This document shows positions 1-8,035 of a stretch of DNA of 64,000 nucleotides, one piece after another (positions within the stretch are counted from its first letter, which is position 1; each line of letters opens with the position of its first letter). Position numbers and translations under genes: made by a program. The DNA is from Occultella glacieicola (GTDB lineage: Bacteria > Actinomycetota > Actinomycetes > Actinomycetales > Beutenbergiaceae): the NCBI RefSeq assembly GCF_004353825.1, contig NZ_SMNA01000003.1, forward strand, positions 248,001-312,000, read 5' to 3'. The notes below the pieces were generated by a model. That model was not told the DNA's origin. It did no database searches and worked only from the letters and a program-made list of their open reading frames with translations.

Positions 1-28
1 CTCCGAGTGGCCCGGAGCGGGGCGAGCC

Positions 29-877
29 ATGATCGGCGCCGAGGGCCAGAGCCCGACGGACCAACTGGCCGGTCTGGTGGACTCCGCGAGCCTGAACGGG
101 TGGGACCTACTGGTGGTCGTGATCGTGGTGGTCCTCACCTGGGTCGGGTCACGTGCGGGCCGTCGCGCTGTGACGCGGCTGCTCGCCAAGACGGACGCGG
201 TCCCCTACGAGGTGGCCTACACCTGTTCGCGCGCCGTGGGCTACTTCATCGTCCTGCTCGGCGTCGGGATCGCACTCTCGGTGCTCGGCGCGCAGATCCA
301 GCCGGTGCTCGCCGCCGTCATCCTCATTGCGGTCGTGGCCTACTTCGCCCTGCGGGGGGTGGCCGACAACTTCGGTGCCAGCCTGATCCTGCAGATGCGC
401 AAGCCACTGCGGGTCGGCGACTGGGTCGAGACCGACGACCGCTGGGGCGCCGTCACGGACATGAACGCCCGATCCGTGGTGTTGCGGACCTCGGACGGGA
501 AGGTGATCCACGTCCCGAATGCTCAATTGCTCTCCGATCCGCTGGTGATCCAGCCGGTCACCGGAGCGGTGCGATCCGAGATCGAGGTCCGGACCACGGA
601 TCTGTCACGGCTCACCGCGGTCGCCACAACCGCTGTGACCCTGGCCGCAACCGCGGAAGGGGTCCATGCCGAGCCGGCCCCGGACCTGGTGTGGGTGTCG
701 AGCACCCCGGACCGCACGACCGGGCGGATCCGCGTCTGGCACGAGGCGGGCGCGAACACCACGGTGGGTTCGAACGTGGTCCGTGCCGTCGCCGAGGGCT
801 TCGCCGAAGCCGGCCTCACGGCGAGTCTGACCGCACCGCCACCGGCGCCACCGCTCATTCCGTCGCCGACGCTCTGA
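29..877 (+). CDS. MscS-family mechanosensitive ion channel
   Basis: Small-conductance mechanosensitive channel, 282 aa, predicted in the cytoplasmic membrane to release solutes on hypo-osmotic shock. Three hydrophobic helices are visible (about residues 27-45, 70-88 and 93-115). They are followed by the MscS beta domain, with the family pattern RVGDWVETDD and then VHVPN-like IHVPNAQLL at about residues 130-170. A short alpha/beta C-terminal domain follows and the tail is proline-rich. It is near the minimal MscS length. The ATG follows a purine-rich stretch (GCGGGGCGAG). Genes further upstream lie outside the window, so operon membership is unknown. It converges on pxpC. Confidence 0.88.
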   Translation: MIGAEGQSPTDQLAGLVDSASLNGWDLLVVVIVVVLTWVGSRAGRRAVTRLLAKTDAVPYEVAYTCSRAVGYFIVLLGVGIALSVLGAQIQPVLAAVILIAVVAYFALRGVADNFGASLILQMRKPLRVGDWVETDDRWGAVTDMNARSVVLRTSDGKVIHVPNAQLLSDPLVIQPVTGAVRSEIEVRTTDLSRLTAVATTAVTLAATAEGVHAEPAPDLVWVSSTPDRTTGRIRVWHEAGANTTVGSNVVRAVAEGFAEAGLTASLTAPPPAPPLIPSPTL

Positions 878-927
878 GGCCGTGATCGTTGCTGGGAGGG
901 GGTCACCCGACTCGATCCGGCCCGTGC

Positions 928-1803
928 TCAGGCCACCGGTGAGACATGGTGCCGGAACCGGAGTTCCTGGCCGGGCCGCAACTGTCCGGCAGCATCGCGT
1001 GCGGACTCCGTGAGCACCGCGATCACCGGGTAGCCACCGGTCACGGGATGGTCCGGACCGAAGATGAGCGGCTGCCCGTCCGGGGGAACCTGCACCGACC
1101 CGGCCACGACCGCCTCCGAGGGAAGTTCGGTGAGTCGGGAGCGGCCCAGCGGGGCGCCGCGCAATCGCACCCCGACCCGGTCACCGACATCGGTGACCCG
1201 GTACCGGCGGGCGAACAGCACCCGCCAGGCCTCCTCCGTGAACCAGTCGCGCCGCGGCCCGGGCATCGCATCGAGCATGAACGTAGGGCCCGACGGCGGA
1301 GCCGGGCCGGCATCGATCGTCGCCATGGCAATGCTCGCCCGCCCGACGGGCAGGACGTCGCCGGCGCGCACCGGCGCGGGTCCGAGCCCGGACAGGACGT
1401 CCGTCGATCGGGAGCCGAGGACGGCCGGGACGGCCAGTCCTCCGGCGACCGCGACGTACGTGCGCAGGCCCCACCGAGGCACCCCGAGGCGTACCACCGA
1501 CCCCGCCGCCACCGCCAGCACCCGTTGGGGTGGCGCCGTGCGACCGTCGACGGTGGTAGGCGCGCTCGCCCCGGTCAGGGCGAGGAGCACATCGGACTCG
1601 GCACGCAACGCCAGGCCGCCCATGGCGACCTCCAGCGCGGCCGCACCGTCCTCGTTGCCGAGGAGGCGGTTCGCGACGATCAGGGCGCCCCGGTCGGCAG
1701 CCCCGGAGCGGGACACGCCGAGCGCGGCGAAACCGGGACGGCCGAGGTCCTCGACCAGGGTGAGCCCACCGGCCTCCAGCACGGTCAGGGCGCGCTCGCT
1801 CAC
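928..1803 (-). CDS. pxpC: 5-oxoprolinase subunit PxpC (KipA-type carboxyltransferase family)
   Basis: Third subunit of the ATP-dependent 5-oxoprolinase PxpABC, which opens the pyroglutamate ring to glutamate in the cytoplasm. The 291-aa protein starts with the family pattern LTVLEAGGLTLVEDLGRPG and has VSRSGAADRGAL, typical of the biotin-dependent carboxyltransferase-like KipA fold. It later carries DRVGVRLRG and GPDHPVTGGYP, both usual for PxpC. The GTG start overlaps the pxpB stop by 4 bases (GTGA), so translation is probably coupled. The gene order pxpA-pxpB-pxpC on one strand supports the assignment. Confidence 0.92.
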   Translation of the reverse strand: MSERALTVLEAGGLTLVEDLGRPGFAALGVSRSGAADRGALIVANRLLGNEDGAAALEVAMGGLALRAESDVLLALTGASAPTTVDGRTAPPQRVLAVAAGSVVRLGVPRWGLRTYVAVAGGLAVPAVLGSRSTDVLSGLGPAPVRAGDVLPVGRASIAMATIDAGPAPPSGPTFMLDAMPGPRRDWFTEEAWRVLFARRYRVTDVGDRVGVRLRGAPLGRSRLTELPSEAVVAGSVQVPPDGQPLIFGPDHPVTGGYPVIAVLTESARDAAGQLRPGQELRFRHHVSPVA

Positions 1804-2411
1804 CCGGCCACCTCGAACCGGACCCGCATCCCGGCGCGCAGCAGTGCCGGCGGCTCGGCGGTCACGTCGAACAGGGCCGCGTCGGTCCGCCCGAGCAGGC
1901 GCCAGCCGCCCGGGGAGGCGCGCGGGTACACGGCGGTGCGATCGGCCGCGATCGCGACGGATCCGGCCGGCACGCTCGGCCGCGGCGTGGGCAGCCGGGG
2001 TAGGTGCAGCGCCGGATCGAGACCGGAGAGGTAGCCGAACCCGGGCGCGAACCCGATGAAGTCCACGATGTACTCGGGTGCGGTGTGCCGGGCGACCACC
2101 TCGGCCTCGGTCAGTCCGGTGGCCTCGGCGACGTCAGCGAGGTCGGTGCCGTCGTAGTCCACGGCGATCCGGACCGGGTCACCCGCCGGCGCCGCCTCGA
2201 CCGCGGTGAGGTCCAGGGTCCGCACCCGGGCCGCCACGTCGGCCAGGTGGGCGGTGGTGTCCACGACGACGAGCACGGTGCGGGCCGCGGGCACCACGTC
2301 GAGGATCCGGGGATCGGACGCGGCACCGAGCGCGGTGGCGAGCGCGTGCGTCTGTGCGAGCGTGTCCACCTCGACGAGCACGGCCCGTTCGCCGCTGGGC
2401 CGGATCAGCAT
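1800..2411 (-). CDS. pxpB: 5-oxoprolinase subunit PxpB (KipI-type)
   Basis: Second subunit of the PxpABC 5-oxoprolinase, 203 aa. It starts RPSGERAVLVE and contains VAVDYDGTDLADVAE-like IAVDYDGTDL, then the KipI hallmark EYIVDFIGFAPGFGYLSGL and a C-terminal PRASPGGWRLLGRT. An open frame continues 19 codons upstream, but I chose the ATG at 2411 because homologues begin at this point and it sits 10 bases after the pxpA stop. In Bacillus the homologues KipI/KipA were first described as a kinase inhibitor pair. With pxpA alongside, the oxoprolinase role is much more likely here. Confidence 0.92.
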   Translation of the reverse strand: MLIRPSGERAVLVEVDTLAQTHALATALGAASDPRILDVVPAARTVLVVVDTTAHLADVAARVRTLDLTAVEAAPAGDPVRIAVDYDGTDLADVAEATGLTEAEVVARHTAPEYIVDFIGFAPGFGYLSGLDPALHLPRLPTPRPSVPAGSVAIAADRTAVYPRASPGGWRLLGRTDAALFDVTAEPPALLRAGMRVRFEVAG

Positions 2412-2421
2412 CCGATCTCCC

Positions 2422-3153
2422 TCAGGTGAACGGCACCGGTGCCAGGCCGGCGCCCTCGAGTTCGGCACGGACCCGCGTCGCGATCGCCACGGCGCCCGGG
2501 GTGTCGCCGTGCACGCACAACGTCCGCACGTCGAGGCGGATGGCGGTGCCGTCGACAGCGGTCATGGTGCCGGTGCGGATCAGGTCGGCGACGCGGGCCG
2601 CGATGGTCGCGGCGTCGTGCAGGACCGCGCCAGCCTCCGTGCGTGGCACGAGCGTTCCGAGTGGGGTGTACGCGCGGTCCGCGAAGCCCTCGGCGACGGC
2701 GCCCAGGCCGGCCTCGCGGGCCAGGTCGAGGTCGAGTCCGCCGGGTGCACCGACGAGCGCGAGTCCCGCCGCGCGCGCCAGCCGCACGACCGCCCGCGCG
2801 TGGGGTGGGTGGGATCCGGCCGCGTGGTACAGCGCCCCGTGCGGTTTGACGTAGCTCACCCGGGTGCCGGCCCTGGCGGCGACGTCGGCGAGGGCGCCGA
2901 GCTGGTCGGTGAGGTGGCCGAGCAGGTCCTCCTCGGCCAGGTCGAGGAACGTGCGGCCGAAGTTTTCGGGGTCCGGGTACGCGACGTGCGCCCCCACCCG
3001 CACCCCACGGGCCGCCGCCGCCTCGCAGACCCGGCGCATCGAGTCCGGGTCGCCGGCGTGACCGCCGCAGGCCACGTTGGCGCTCGTGACCACGGCGAGC
3101 ATGGCCTCGTCGTCACCCACACCCTCGCCGAGGTCCGCGTTCAGGTCCAGCAT
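2422..3153 (-). CDS. pxpA: 5-oxoprolinase subunit PxpA (LamB/YcsF family)
   Basis: First subunit of the ATP-hydrolysing 5-oxoprolinase, 243 aa. The start MLDLNADLGEG, then SANVACGGHAGDP and VGAHVAYPDPENFGR, are the standard YcsF/LamB signatures. VKPHGALYH and the terminal CVHGDTPGAV are also present. The open frame extends 25 codons further upstream without homology, so the ATG at 3153, with a CGGAG motif just before it, is preferred. It is the promoter-proximal gene of pxpABC. Confidence 0.93.
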   Translation of the reverse strand: MLDLNADLGEGVGDDEAMLAVVTSANVACGGHAGDPDSMRRVCEAAAARGVRVGAHVAYPDPENFGRTFLDLAEEDLLGHLTDQLGALADVAARAGTRVSYVKPHGALYHAAGSHPPHARAVVRLARAAGLALVGAPGGLDLDLAREAGLGAVAEGFADRAYTPLGTLVPRTEAGAVLHDAATIAARVADLIRTGTMTAVDGTAIRLDVRTLCVHGDTPGAVAIATRVRAELEGAGLAPVPFT

Positions 3154-3241
3154 GCTCCGATGATCCCACGCGGCCCGGTCCCGGAACACGACGGTGCTGC
3201 CACGGGTGATCGTCGCCCGCGGCGGCACCGGGCCGTGGCAC

Positions 3242-3541
3242 TCAGCCGGCGAGGATGCGCGCCTTCTGGGCCTCGAACTCCGCGTCCGAGAGGATGCCCT
3301 GGTCCTTCAGGGTGCCGAGCTGCTGGAGCTGCTGGAGCTTGTCGTCCATGCTGGCGGCCGCGGCCGCGGGGGCCGGTGCGGGTGGCGGCGGTGCGGCGTA
3401 GACCGGCTGGGGCGGGGGTGCCTGCGCCGCCTGCTGTTCCTGCCATCTGCCGGCCTGGCGGTGGGCGACGCGGCCCGAGACGGCGGTGGCGGTGCCGGCG
3501 ATCGCGGCCGTGCGCGCCATGGATCGGAGCAGTCGTGGCAT
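3242..3541 (-). CDS. SHOCT-domain small protein
   Basis: A 99-aa protein with an N-terminal basic and hydrophobic stretch (residues 1-25), a Pro/Ala-rich linker (about 38-63) and a C-terminal SHOCT motif of the form LKDQGILSDAEFEAQKARIL. SHOCT motifs are short oligomerisation helices at the C termini of many actinobacterial proteins, and no enzymatic role is known. It lies 47 bases downstream of, and on the same strand as, the DUF6325-like gene, so the two are probably co-transcribed. Database neighbours of this type are usually of unknown function, and I assign none. Confidence 0.8.
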   Translation of the reverse strand: MPRLLRSMARTAAIAGTATAVSGRVAHRQAGRWQEQQAAQAPPPQPVYAAPPPPAPAPAAAAASMDDKLQQLQQLGTLKDQGILSDAEFEAQKARILAG

Positions 3542-3588
3542 GGTGGGTGTCCCTTCGTTCGGTCCGGTGGTGGCCTGTTCGGCGCCGG

Positions 3589-4032
3589 TCAGGCGTCCGG
3601 TTCGGTCTCGTCGAGGGTCTCCAGGAGCTCCTCCAGCGGGATCCGGCCGGTGGAGACCAATTGCCCACCGGAGGCCCGCACGGCGGCCGCGAACGGAGCC
3701 GCCCAGACGTTCTCGTAGATGAGCACGGCGGCGGAGCTCCCGGCTTCGAGGACGCCACCGACGTCGTCGAGGTCGTCCTCTCCGAGCAGCCCGGATGAGG
3801 CTCCCTCGAAGACGCCGAGGTCGAGTTCGCCGTCGCCGTCGAGGTCGGACACGCTCAGGATGACGACCTCACCGTCGACGTCCTTGCGGACGAACATCAG
3901 GTCGATGATCTTGATCAGCCCGCCCTCCACGAGGTCGAGCAGCCGGGGTAGGACGTCTCCGTTGAACTGGTTGCCGGGGAACTCCAGGACGAGGTAGTCG
4001 ATGGGGCCGATCTCCTCGAGGGTCTCGGTCAT
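3589..4032 (-). CDS. DUF6325-family-like acidic protein
   Basis: A 147-aa, strongly acidic protein of unknown function. It starts TETLEEIGPIDYLVLEFPGN and carries LLDLVEGGLIKIIDLMFVRKD, then an Asp-rich segment and a C-terminal IYENVWAAPFAAAVR. This pattern matches, from memory, the DUF6325 family of actinobacteria, which often sits beside SHOCT proteins as it does here. The reading frame is open well upstream. The ATG at 4032 is chosen because a GGAGG ribosome-binding site precedes it by 7 bases and the upstream residues look like out-of-frame low-complexity sequence. Confidence 0.78.
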   Translation of the reverse strand: MTETLEEIGPIDYLVLEFPGNQFNGDVLPRLLDLVEGGLIKIIDLMFVRKDVDGEVVILSVSDLDGDGELDLGVFEGASSGLLGEDDLDDVGGVLEAGSSAAVLIYENVWAAPFAAAVRASGGQLVSTGRIPLEELLETLDETEPDA

Positions 4033-4179
4033 TGTGCGTCCTCCGTGTCCGATCGGTGAGTGGGTCCGGCCGCGCCTGCCCCTGCCGCACCTGCACGGCA
4101 CCGGGGCCTGCGCCCGGACCCCAGGATGCGCGGCCGGACCGCCGGCACGCCTCACCCGAGCCGGATGAGTGCACCTCCC

Positions 4180-4198
4180 GCCGGGTAGCACCCCCGGC
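4180..4198 (-). terminator. short GC-rich hairpin after the TetR gene
   Basis: GCCGGG and CCCGGC form a 6-bp stem around a 7-base loop immediately after the stop codon of the TetR gene. There is no T-tract, so termination is only a suggestion. Confidence 0.3.
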
Positions 4199-4966
4199 TC
4201 AGGCCTCGATGAGCGCGGCCAGCCCGTCCAGCACCCGGTCCAGCCCGAAGGAGAACGCGACGCCTGGGTCGTACGCCGCCCCCTGCGCCGACCCCGCGGC
4301 CTCGCCGATCCGAACCGCTCGCGGGTACCGGGCCGGATCGAGCACGCTCGCCAGCAGGGGGCCGTTCGCGGCCCACCACTGTGCGTCCGTGCTACCCGAG
4401 TCCCGCCGGGCAGCCTCGACACCGTGCTGGGCGAGCGCCTGCTGTTGCGTGAAGCCGAGCACGAACGTCAGGGCGGCATCGGTGTCCACGTCGGAGAGCC
4501 CGGTGCCGTCGAACGCGGCGAGCTCGTGCTCGTACTTGGCCATCTGGCCGGGCCCGAGCGGCGGCCGGGACAGCGCGACGACCTCCACCAGCCAGGGGTG
4601 CGCCCGCAGCAGGTCGCGGTTCGCCTCGGCCACGGCCCGGACCCGGCTCCGCCATCGCCGACGCCCCCAGGCCGGGCGGGGCATCACCAGGTAGAGATGA
4701 TCGACCATCAGGTCGGTCAGCTCGGTCATCCCGGGCACGTGGGTGTACAGGGACATCGGTGCCATGCCGACGGCGGCCGCCACCGCGCGCACGCTCAGCG
4801 CGGCCGGTCCCTCGGTGTCCGCGAGCGCGATGGCCGTCTCGATCACCTCCTCGAGCGTGTGCGCGGGAGCCGGACCCCGACGGCGGGGGGCCGGTGGTCC
4901 GTGACCGCGCCAGAGCAGGGCGAGCGTCCGGTCGGCGGGCCCCGTGCCGGATCGGTCGTCGGTCAT
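4199..4966 (-). CDS. TetR-family transcriptional regulator
   Basis: A 255-aa repressor. The TetR N-terminal helix-turn-helix is at about residues 38-85 (VIETAIALADTEGPAALS, then VAAAVGMAPMSLYTHVPG). The C-terminal half resembles the TetR_C group found in tetracycline- and drug-responsive members, with a conserved Trp pair (QWWAANG). The open frame extends 72 codons upstream, but the ATG at 4966 starts a normal-length protein. It is divergent from a VOC protein gene, and the 90-base gap holds a perfect 10-bp inverted repeat. Regulation of itself and of the VOC gene is the obvious inference; the ligand is unknown. Confidence 0.88.
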   Translation of the reverse strand: MTDDRSGTGPADRTLALLWRGHGPPAPRRRGPAPAHTLEEVIETAIALADTEGPAALSVRAVAAAVGMAPMSLYTHVPGMTELTDLMVDHLYLVMPRPAWGRRRWRSRVRAVAEANRDLLRAHPWLVEVVALSRPPLGPGQMAKYEHELAAFDGTGLSDVDTDAALTFVLGFTQQQALAQHGVEAARRDSGSTDAQWWAANGPLLASVLDPARYPRAVRIGEAAGSAQGAAYDPGVAFSFGLDRVLDGLAALIEA

Positions 4967-4990
4967 GGGAATGATTCTTGCACCCCGATC

Positions 4991-5035
4991 GTTGTGCACC
5001 GTACGATGTAACAACACCGTACATCGTACGTTGTT
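4991..5035. promoter_or_regulatory. Operator and divergent promoters between the TetR and VOC genes
   Basis: CGTACGATGT (5000-5009) and ACATCGTACG (5021-5030) are perfect inverted repeats separated by 11 bases. Nested repeats GTTGT (4991-4995), AACAAC (5010-5015) and GTTGTT (5030-5035) extend the symmetry. Each arm contains TACGAT in the orientation of one of the two genes, and both would serve as -10 boxes giving leaders of roughly 45-50 bases. A TetR dimer bound here would block both promoters. The seen part is the dyad; promoter use is inferred. Confidence 0.75.
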
Positions 5036-5056
5036 CGTTCGACCGAAAGAGAGCCC

Positions 5057-5449
5057 ATGCAGATCACCGAATCGACCCTCTCGCTCAATGTCCCCGACGT
5101 GGGGGCGTCTGCGGACTGGGTCCGCGAGCACCTGGGCTTCACCCAGGCGATGGCCGCGGACGGATTCGTCTCGCTGACCCACCCTGACGCGGGCTTCTCC
5201 CTGGTCTACCTGCGGGTGGGCCTGGCGTCGTTCAAGCCGGCGTCGGCCGCCGGGCCCGCGGACGGCCTGCTCGTGGCCTTCACGGTGGACGCCATCGACG
5301 CCGAGTACGAGCGCCTGCGAGCCGAGGGCGTGGAGATCGTCACCGAGATCGAGACCGAGCCGTGGGGCGAGCGGTACTTCCAGATGCGCGACCCGAACGG
5401 CGTCATCTATCAGCTGGTCCAGTGGGTGGAGGCGCCCCCGCAGTCGTGA
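5057..5449 (+). CDS. VOC-family (glyoxalase/bleomycin-resistance-like) protein
   Basis: A 130-aa single-domain vicinal-oxygen-chelate protein with two beta-alpha-beta-beta-beta halves. Visible features are the start LSLNVPDVGASADWVREHLGF and the C-terminal RYFQMRDPNGVIYQLVQW, the usual end of glyoxalase/dioxygenase-superfamily proteins. Such proteins can bind or modify drugs and metabolites, and the substrate cannot be read from the sequence. AAAGAGAG precedes the ATG. It is divergent from the TetR gene and probably controlled by it. Its last 47 bases overlap the 3' end of the opposing ECF S-component gene. Confidence 0.88.
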   Translation: MQITESTLSLNVPDVGASADWVREHLGFTQAMAADGFVSLTHPDAGFSLVYLRVGLASFKPASAAGPADGLLVAFTVDAIDAEYERLRAEGVEIVTEIETEPWGERYFQMRDPNGVIYQLVQWVEAPPQS

Positions 5450-6320
5450 GGCGCGGCGGGACCGGCTCGGCCGGCGGCCCGAAGGCCGCTCGCCGGGCCG
5501 CCCGGCGCAATGTGGCGAGCACGGCGTAGCCGGCCACGGCGATCCCGGCCGCGGTCGTGATGAGCCGGCCGAGGTCCCAGGGCAGCGACGTGGTCAGGCT
5601 GTAGAGAACGAACCGCCGCACGTTCTCGGCGACCGGGTCCCCGGCCACGAAGGAGATCTCGGTGGCGGTCCCGAGCAGGAACGGCCAGAAGGAGAGGTTC
5701 AGCAGCACCCCGAAGCCCAGAGCCGCGAGTGCACCGTAGCCCGCCAGCATCGCGAGTTCACCCACGCCGCGAGCCCGGCGCGGCAGCAGCCCGGCACCGA
5801 GGCCGACCCAGCCGGCCCCGAGCATCTGGAACGGCAGCCACGGCCCCACGCCCCCGGTCAGCAGTGCGGAGGCGAGCAGGGTGGTGGTGCCGAGCAGGAA
5901 TCCGAAGCCCGGGCCGAACACCCGGGCGCCGAGCACGATCAGGACGAACACCGTCTCGATGCCGCCGGTGCCCGCCGCGAGCGGTCGCAGGATCGCGCCG
6001 ATCGCGGTGAGCAGGCCGAGCACGGCGATCGCCTTGACGTCGATCCCGCCGTCGCCGAACCCGACGCCCAGCACGGCGAGGGCGGCGGCCACCACGAGGC
6101 CGAGGACCAGCGGCGCCGAGGTGGCGTCGCTCAACACCGCCCCCTCGCCGACGAGCAGCGGCCAGCCGAACGCGAGCACCCCCAGCAGGGAGGCCACCGC
6201 CAGGGTCAGCCCCAGCCGGCGGCCGATCGGGACGGCGCGCGCGTCGACGCCGGGTGAGTCGATCCCACGCCTGCCGTTCCGGGGTCCGCCCGCCGACCCC
6301 TCCCGGCCACGTCCGGTCAC
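5403..6320 (-). CDS. ECF transporter S component, predicted cobalamin-specific (CbrT-like)
   Basis: Substrate-binding membrane subunit of an energy-coupling-factor transporter, 305 aa. About seven hydrophobic segments are seen between residues 30 and 270, with the ECF S-type motif IGAILRPLAAGTGGIETVF and LPFQMLGAGWVGLGAGLLP. It is the last gene of the riboswitch-controlled operon, and its ATG overlaps the ATPase stop by 4 bases. The family match (CbrT of actinobacteria) and the upstream cobalamin riboswitch together point to vitamin B12 or a corrinoid as substrate. Sequence alone does not prove specificity. The 3' end overlaps the VOC gene by 47 bases on the other strand. Confidence 0.88.
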   Translation of the reverse strand: MTGRGREGSAGGPRNGRRGIDSPGVDARAVPIGRRLGLTLAVASLLGVLAFGWPLLVGEGAVLSDATSAPLVLGLVVAAALAVLGVGFGDGGIDVKAIAVLGLLTAIGAILRPLAAGTGGIETVFVLIVLGARVFGPGFGFLLGTTTLLASALLTGGVGPWLPFQMLGAGWVGLGAGLLPRRARGVGELAMLAGYGALAALGFGVLLNLSFWPFLLGTATEISFVAGDPVAENVRRFVLYSLTTSLPWDLGRLITTAAGIAVAGYAVLATLRRAARRAAFGPPAEPVPPRLTTAGAPPPTGPADR

Positions 6321-8035
6321 GGCGCGGACTCCGGCTCGGCCCCGGCGTCCAGCGCCCGCCGGACGTCCGCAACGGTCAGCACCGGGGCCGGCGCCAGGAT
6401 CTTCGCCACCTGGGGTGCGAAGACCGGCGAGTCCAGGAGGAAGTCCCGGGCCGGCGCGTCGGTCACGACCTCACCGTCGGCCAGCAGCAGCACCCGGTCG
6501 GCGAGCTGGGCGACGAACTCCACGTCATGACTGGCCACGAGCACCGTCCGGCCCTGCCGGCGCAGGCCGGCGAGCGCCGCGACCAGCTCCGCCTTCGCCG
6601 GGTAGTCCAGGCCCCGGGTGGGCTCGTCGAGCAGGAGCACCGCGGGGGCGGCGGCGAGCTGGACGGCGACGGCGAGGGCGAGCCGCTGCCCCTCGGAGAG
6701 GTCCCGGGGGTGCCGGCCGGGATCGATGCCCGGGGTGATCGACCCCAGGATCCGCGCCGTGGACCCGGGCTCGGCGTCCGCCTGGGAGTCGGCAGCGGCG
6801 CACTCGGCGGACACCGTGGCCAGGTACAGCAGGTCGGTCGGCGACTGCGGCACCAGGGCCACCTGCCGGCGTGCGACGGCGGGCCGCTGGTCGGCAGGGT
6901 CGGCTCCGGCCGCGGTGCGTACGGTGCCCGCGGACCGCGGCCCGGCGCCGCTGAGCGCCCACAACAGGGAGGACTTCCCGGCGCCGTTGCGGCCCATCAG
7001 GGCCACCACCTCCCCCGCGGCCAGGGCGAGGTCGACGCCGCGGACAGCGTGGGCCCGGCCGTGCCGCACGTGCAGTCCGTCGGCCGTCAGCGTCGGTGTG
7101 CCCGGCTCGTCGGCAGCGGACCTGGCTGCCGACCGACCTGCCGACCGACCTGCCGACGCCGACCTGAAGGACCCGGGCTCCGCCGTCGTGCCCTCCGACC
7201 CGGGACCGCCCGCCGCCGCAGACGACCCTGCGAGCACCCGCTCGCGCAACGGACCGGCCGTCCGGCGGGCGTCCCGGACGGACAGCGGCAGCGGGTCCCA
7301 GCCGGCGAGCCGGCCCAGCTCGACCACCGGCGGTGCCACGGCCGATCCGGCGAGAACCGTGGCCGGATCGCCCGAGGTCGCGACGCCGTCGGCGGTCAGT
7401 GAGATCACCGCATCCGCGAACTGGACCACGCGTTCGAGCCGGTGCTCGGCCAGCAGCACGGTGATCCCGGCGTCGTGCACGAGCCGGGTCAGGGCGGCGA
7501 GCACGTCCTCGGCGGCGGCCGGGTCGAGCGCGGACGTGGGCTCATCGAGCACGAGGATCCGCGGCTGGGCGGTCAGCACCGCACCGATCGCGACCCGCTG
7601 CTGTTGTCCGCCGGACAGGTCGCCGAGCGGCCGGTCGCGCAGCGCCGCCAGACCGAGCAGGTCGAGCACCTCCTCGACCCGGCGGCGCATCAGCGTGGGC
7701 GCGAGAGCGAGCTGCTCCATGGCGAACGCCAGCTCCTCGGCCACCGTGTCGGTGACGAACGAGGCGAGCGGGTCCTGGCCGACCACTCCGACCACGTCCG
7801 CGAGGTCGCGCGGCAGGTGCTCGCGGGTGTCCCGGCCGTCCACGAGCACCGTCCCGGTGAGCCGGCCGCCGCTGAAGTGCGGCACCCTGGCGCCGGCAGC
7901 GCCGAGCAGGGAGGACTTCCCGGAGCCGGTGGGACCGACCACCAGGCACAGCTCACCCTCGCCGATCACGGCATCGACGCCCCGCAGCACGGGGCCGTTG
8001 CCGTAGTCGACGCTGACGTCCCGGAACTCGATCAT
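6317..8035 (-). CDS. ECF transporter double ATPase (two fused ABC domains)
   Basis: Energy-coupling ATPase of 572 aa with two complete ABC modules in one chain. Module one (residues 1-240) has Walker A GPTGSGKSS, signature LSGGQQQ and Walker B ILVLDEPTS. Module two (about 325-545) has GRNGAGKSS, LSEGQRLAL and VLLLDEPTRGLD. A low-complexity linker of about 60 residues between them contains a short tandem repeat. EcfA1/EcfA2 are separate genes in many bacteria, but the fused form is common in actinobacteria. The ATG at 8035 overlaps the EcfT stop by 4 bases. The open frame extends far upstream inside ecfT and is not coding there. Confidence 0.93.
   Translation of the reverse strand: MIEFRDVSVDYGNGPVLRGVDAVIGEGELCLVVGPTGSGKSSLLGAAGARVPHFSGGRLTGTVLVDGRDTREHLPRDLADVVGVVGQDPLASFVTDTVAEELAFAMEQLALAPTLMRRRVEEVLDLLGLAALRDRPLGDLSGGQQQRVAIGAVLTAQPRILVLDEPTSALDPAAAEDVLAALTRLVHDAGITVLLAEHRLERVVQFADAVISLTADGVATSGDPATVLAGSAVAPPVVELGRLAGWDPLPLSVRDARRTAGPLRERVLAGSSAAAGGPGSEGTTAEPGSFRSASAGRSAGRSAARSAADEPGTPTLTADGLHVRHGRAHAVRGVDLALAAGEVVALMGRNGAGKSSLLWALSGAGPRSAGTVRTAAGADPADQRPAVARRQVALVPQSPTDLLYLATVSAECAAADSQADAEPGSTARILGSITPGIDPGRHPRDLSEGQRLALAVAVQLAAAPAVLLLDEPTRGLDYPAKAELVAALAGLRRQGRTVLVASHDVEFVAQLADRVLLLADGEVVTDAPARDFLLDSPVFAPQVAKILAPAPVLTVADVRRALDAGAEPESAP
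7126..7157 (-). repeat. 12-bp tandem repeat in the ATPase linker
   Basis: The unit CTGCCGACCGAC occurs twice in tandem at 7126-7149, followed by a partial third copy. It is in frame and encodes the Ser/Ala/Gly/Arg-rich linker (RSAGRSAARSAA) between the two ATPase modules. It is a likely slippage site that changes linker length in 4-residue steps. Confidence 0.75.
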
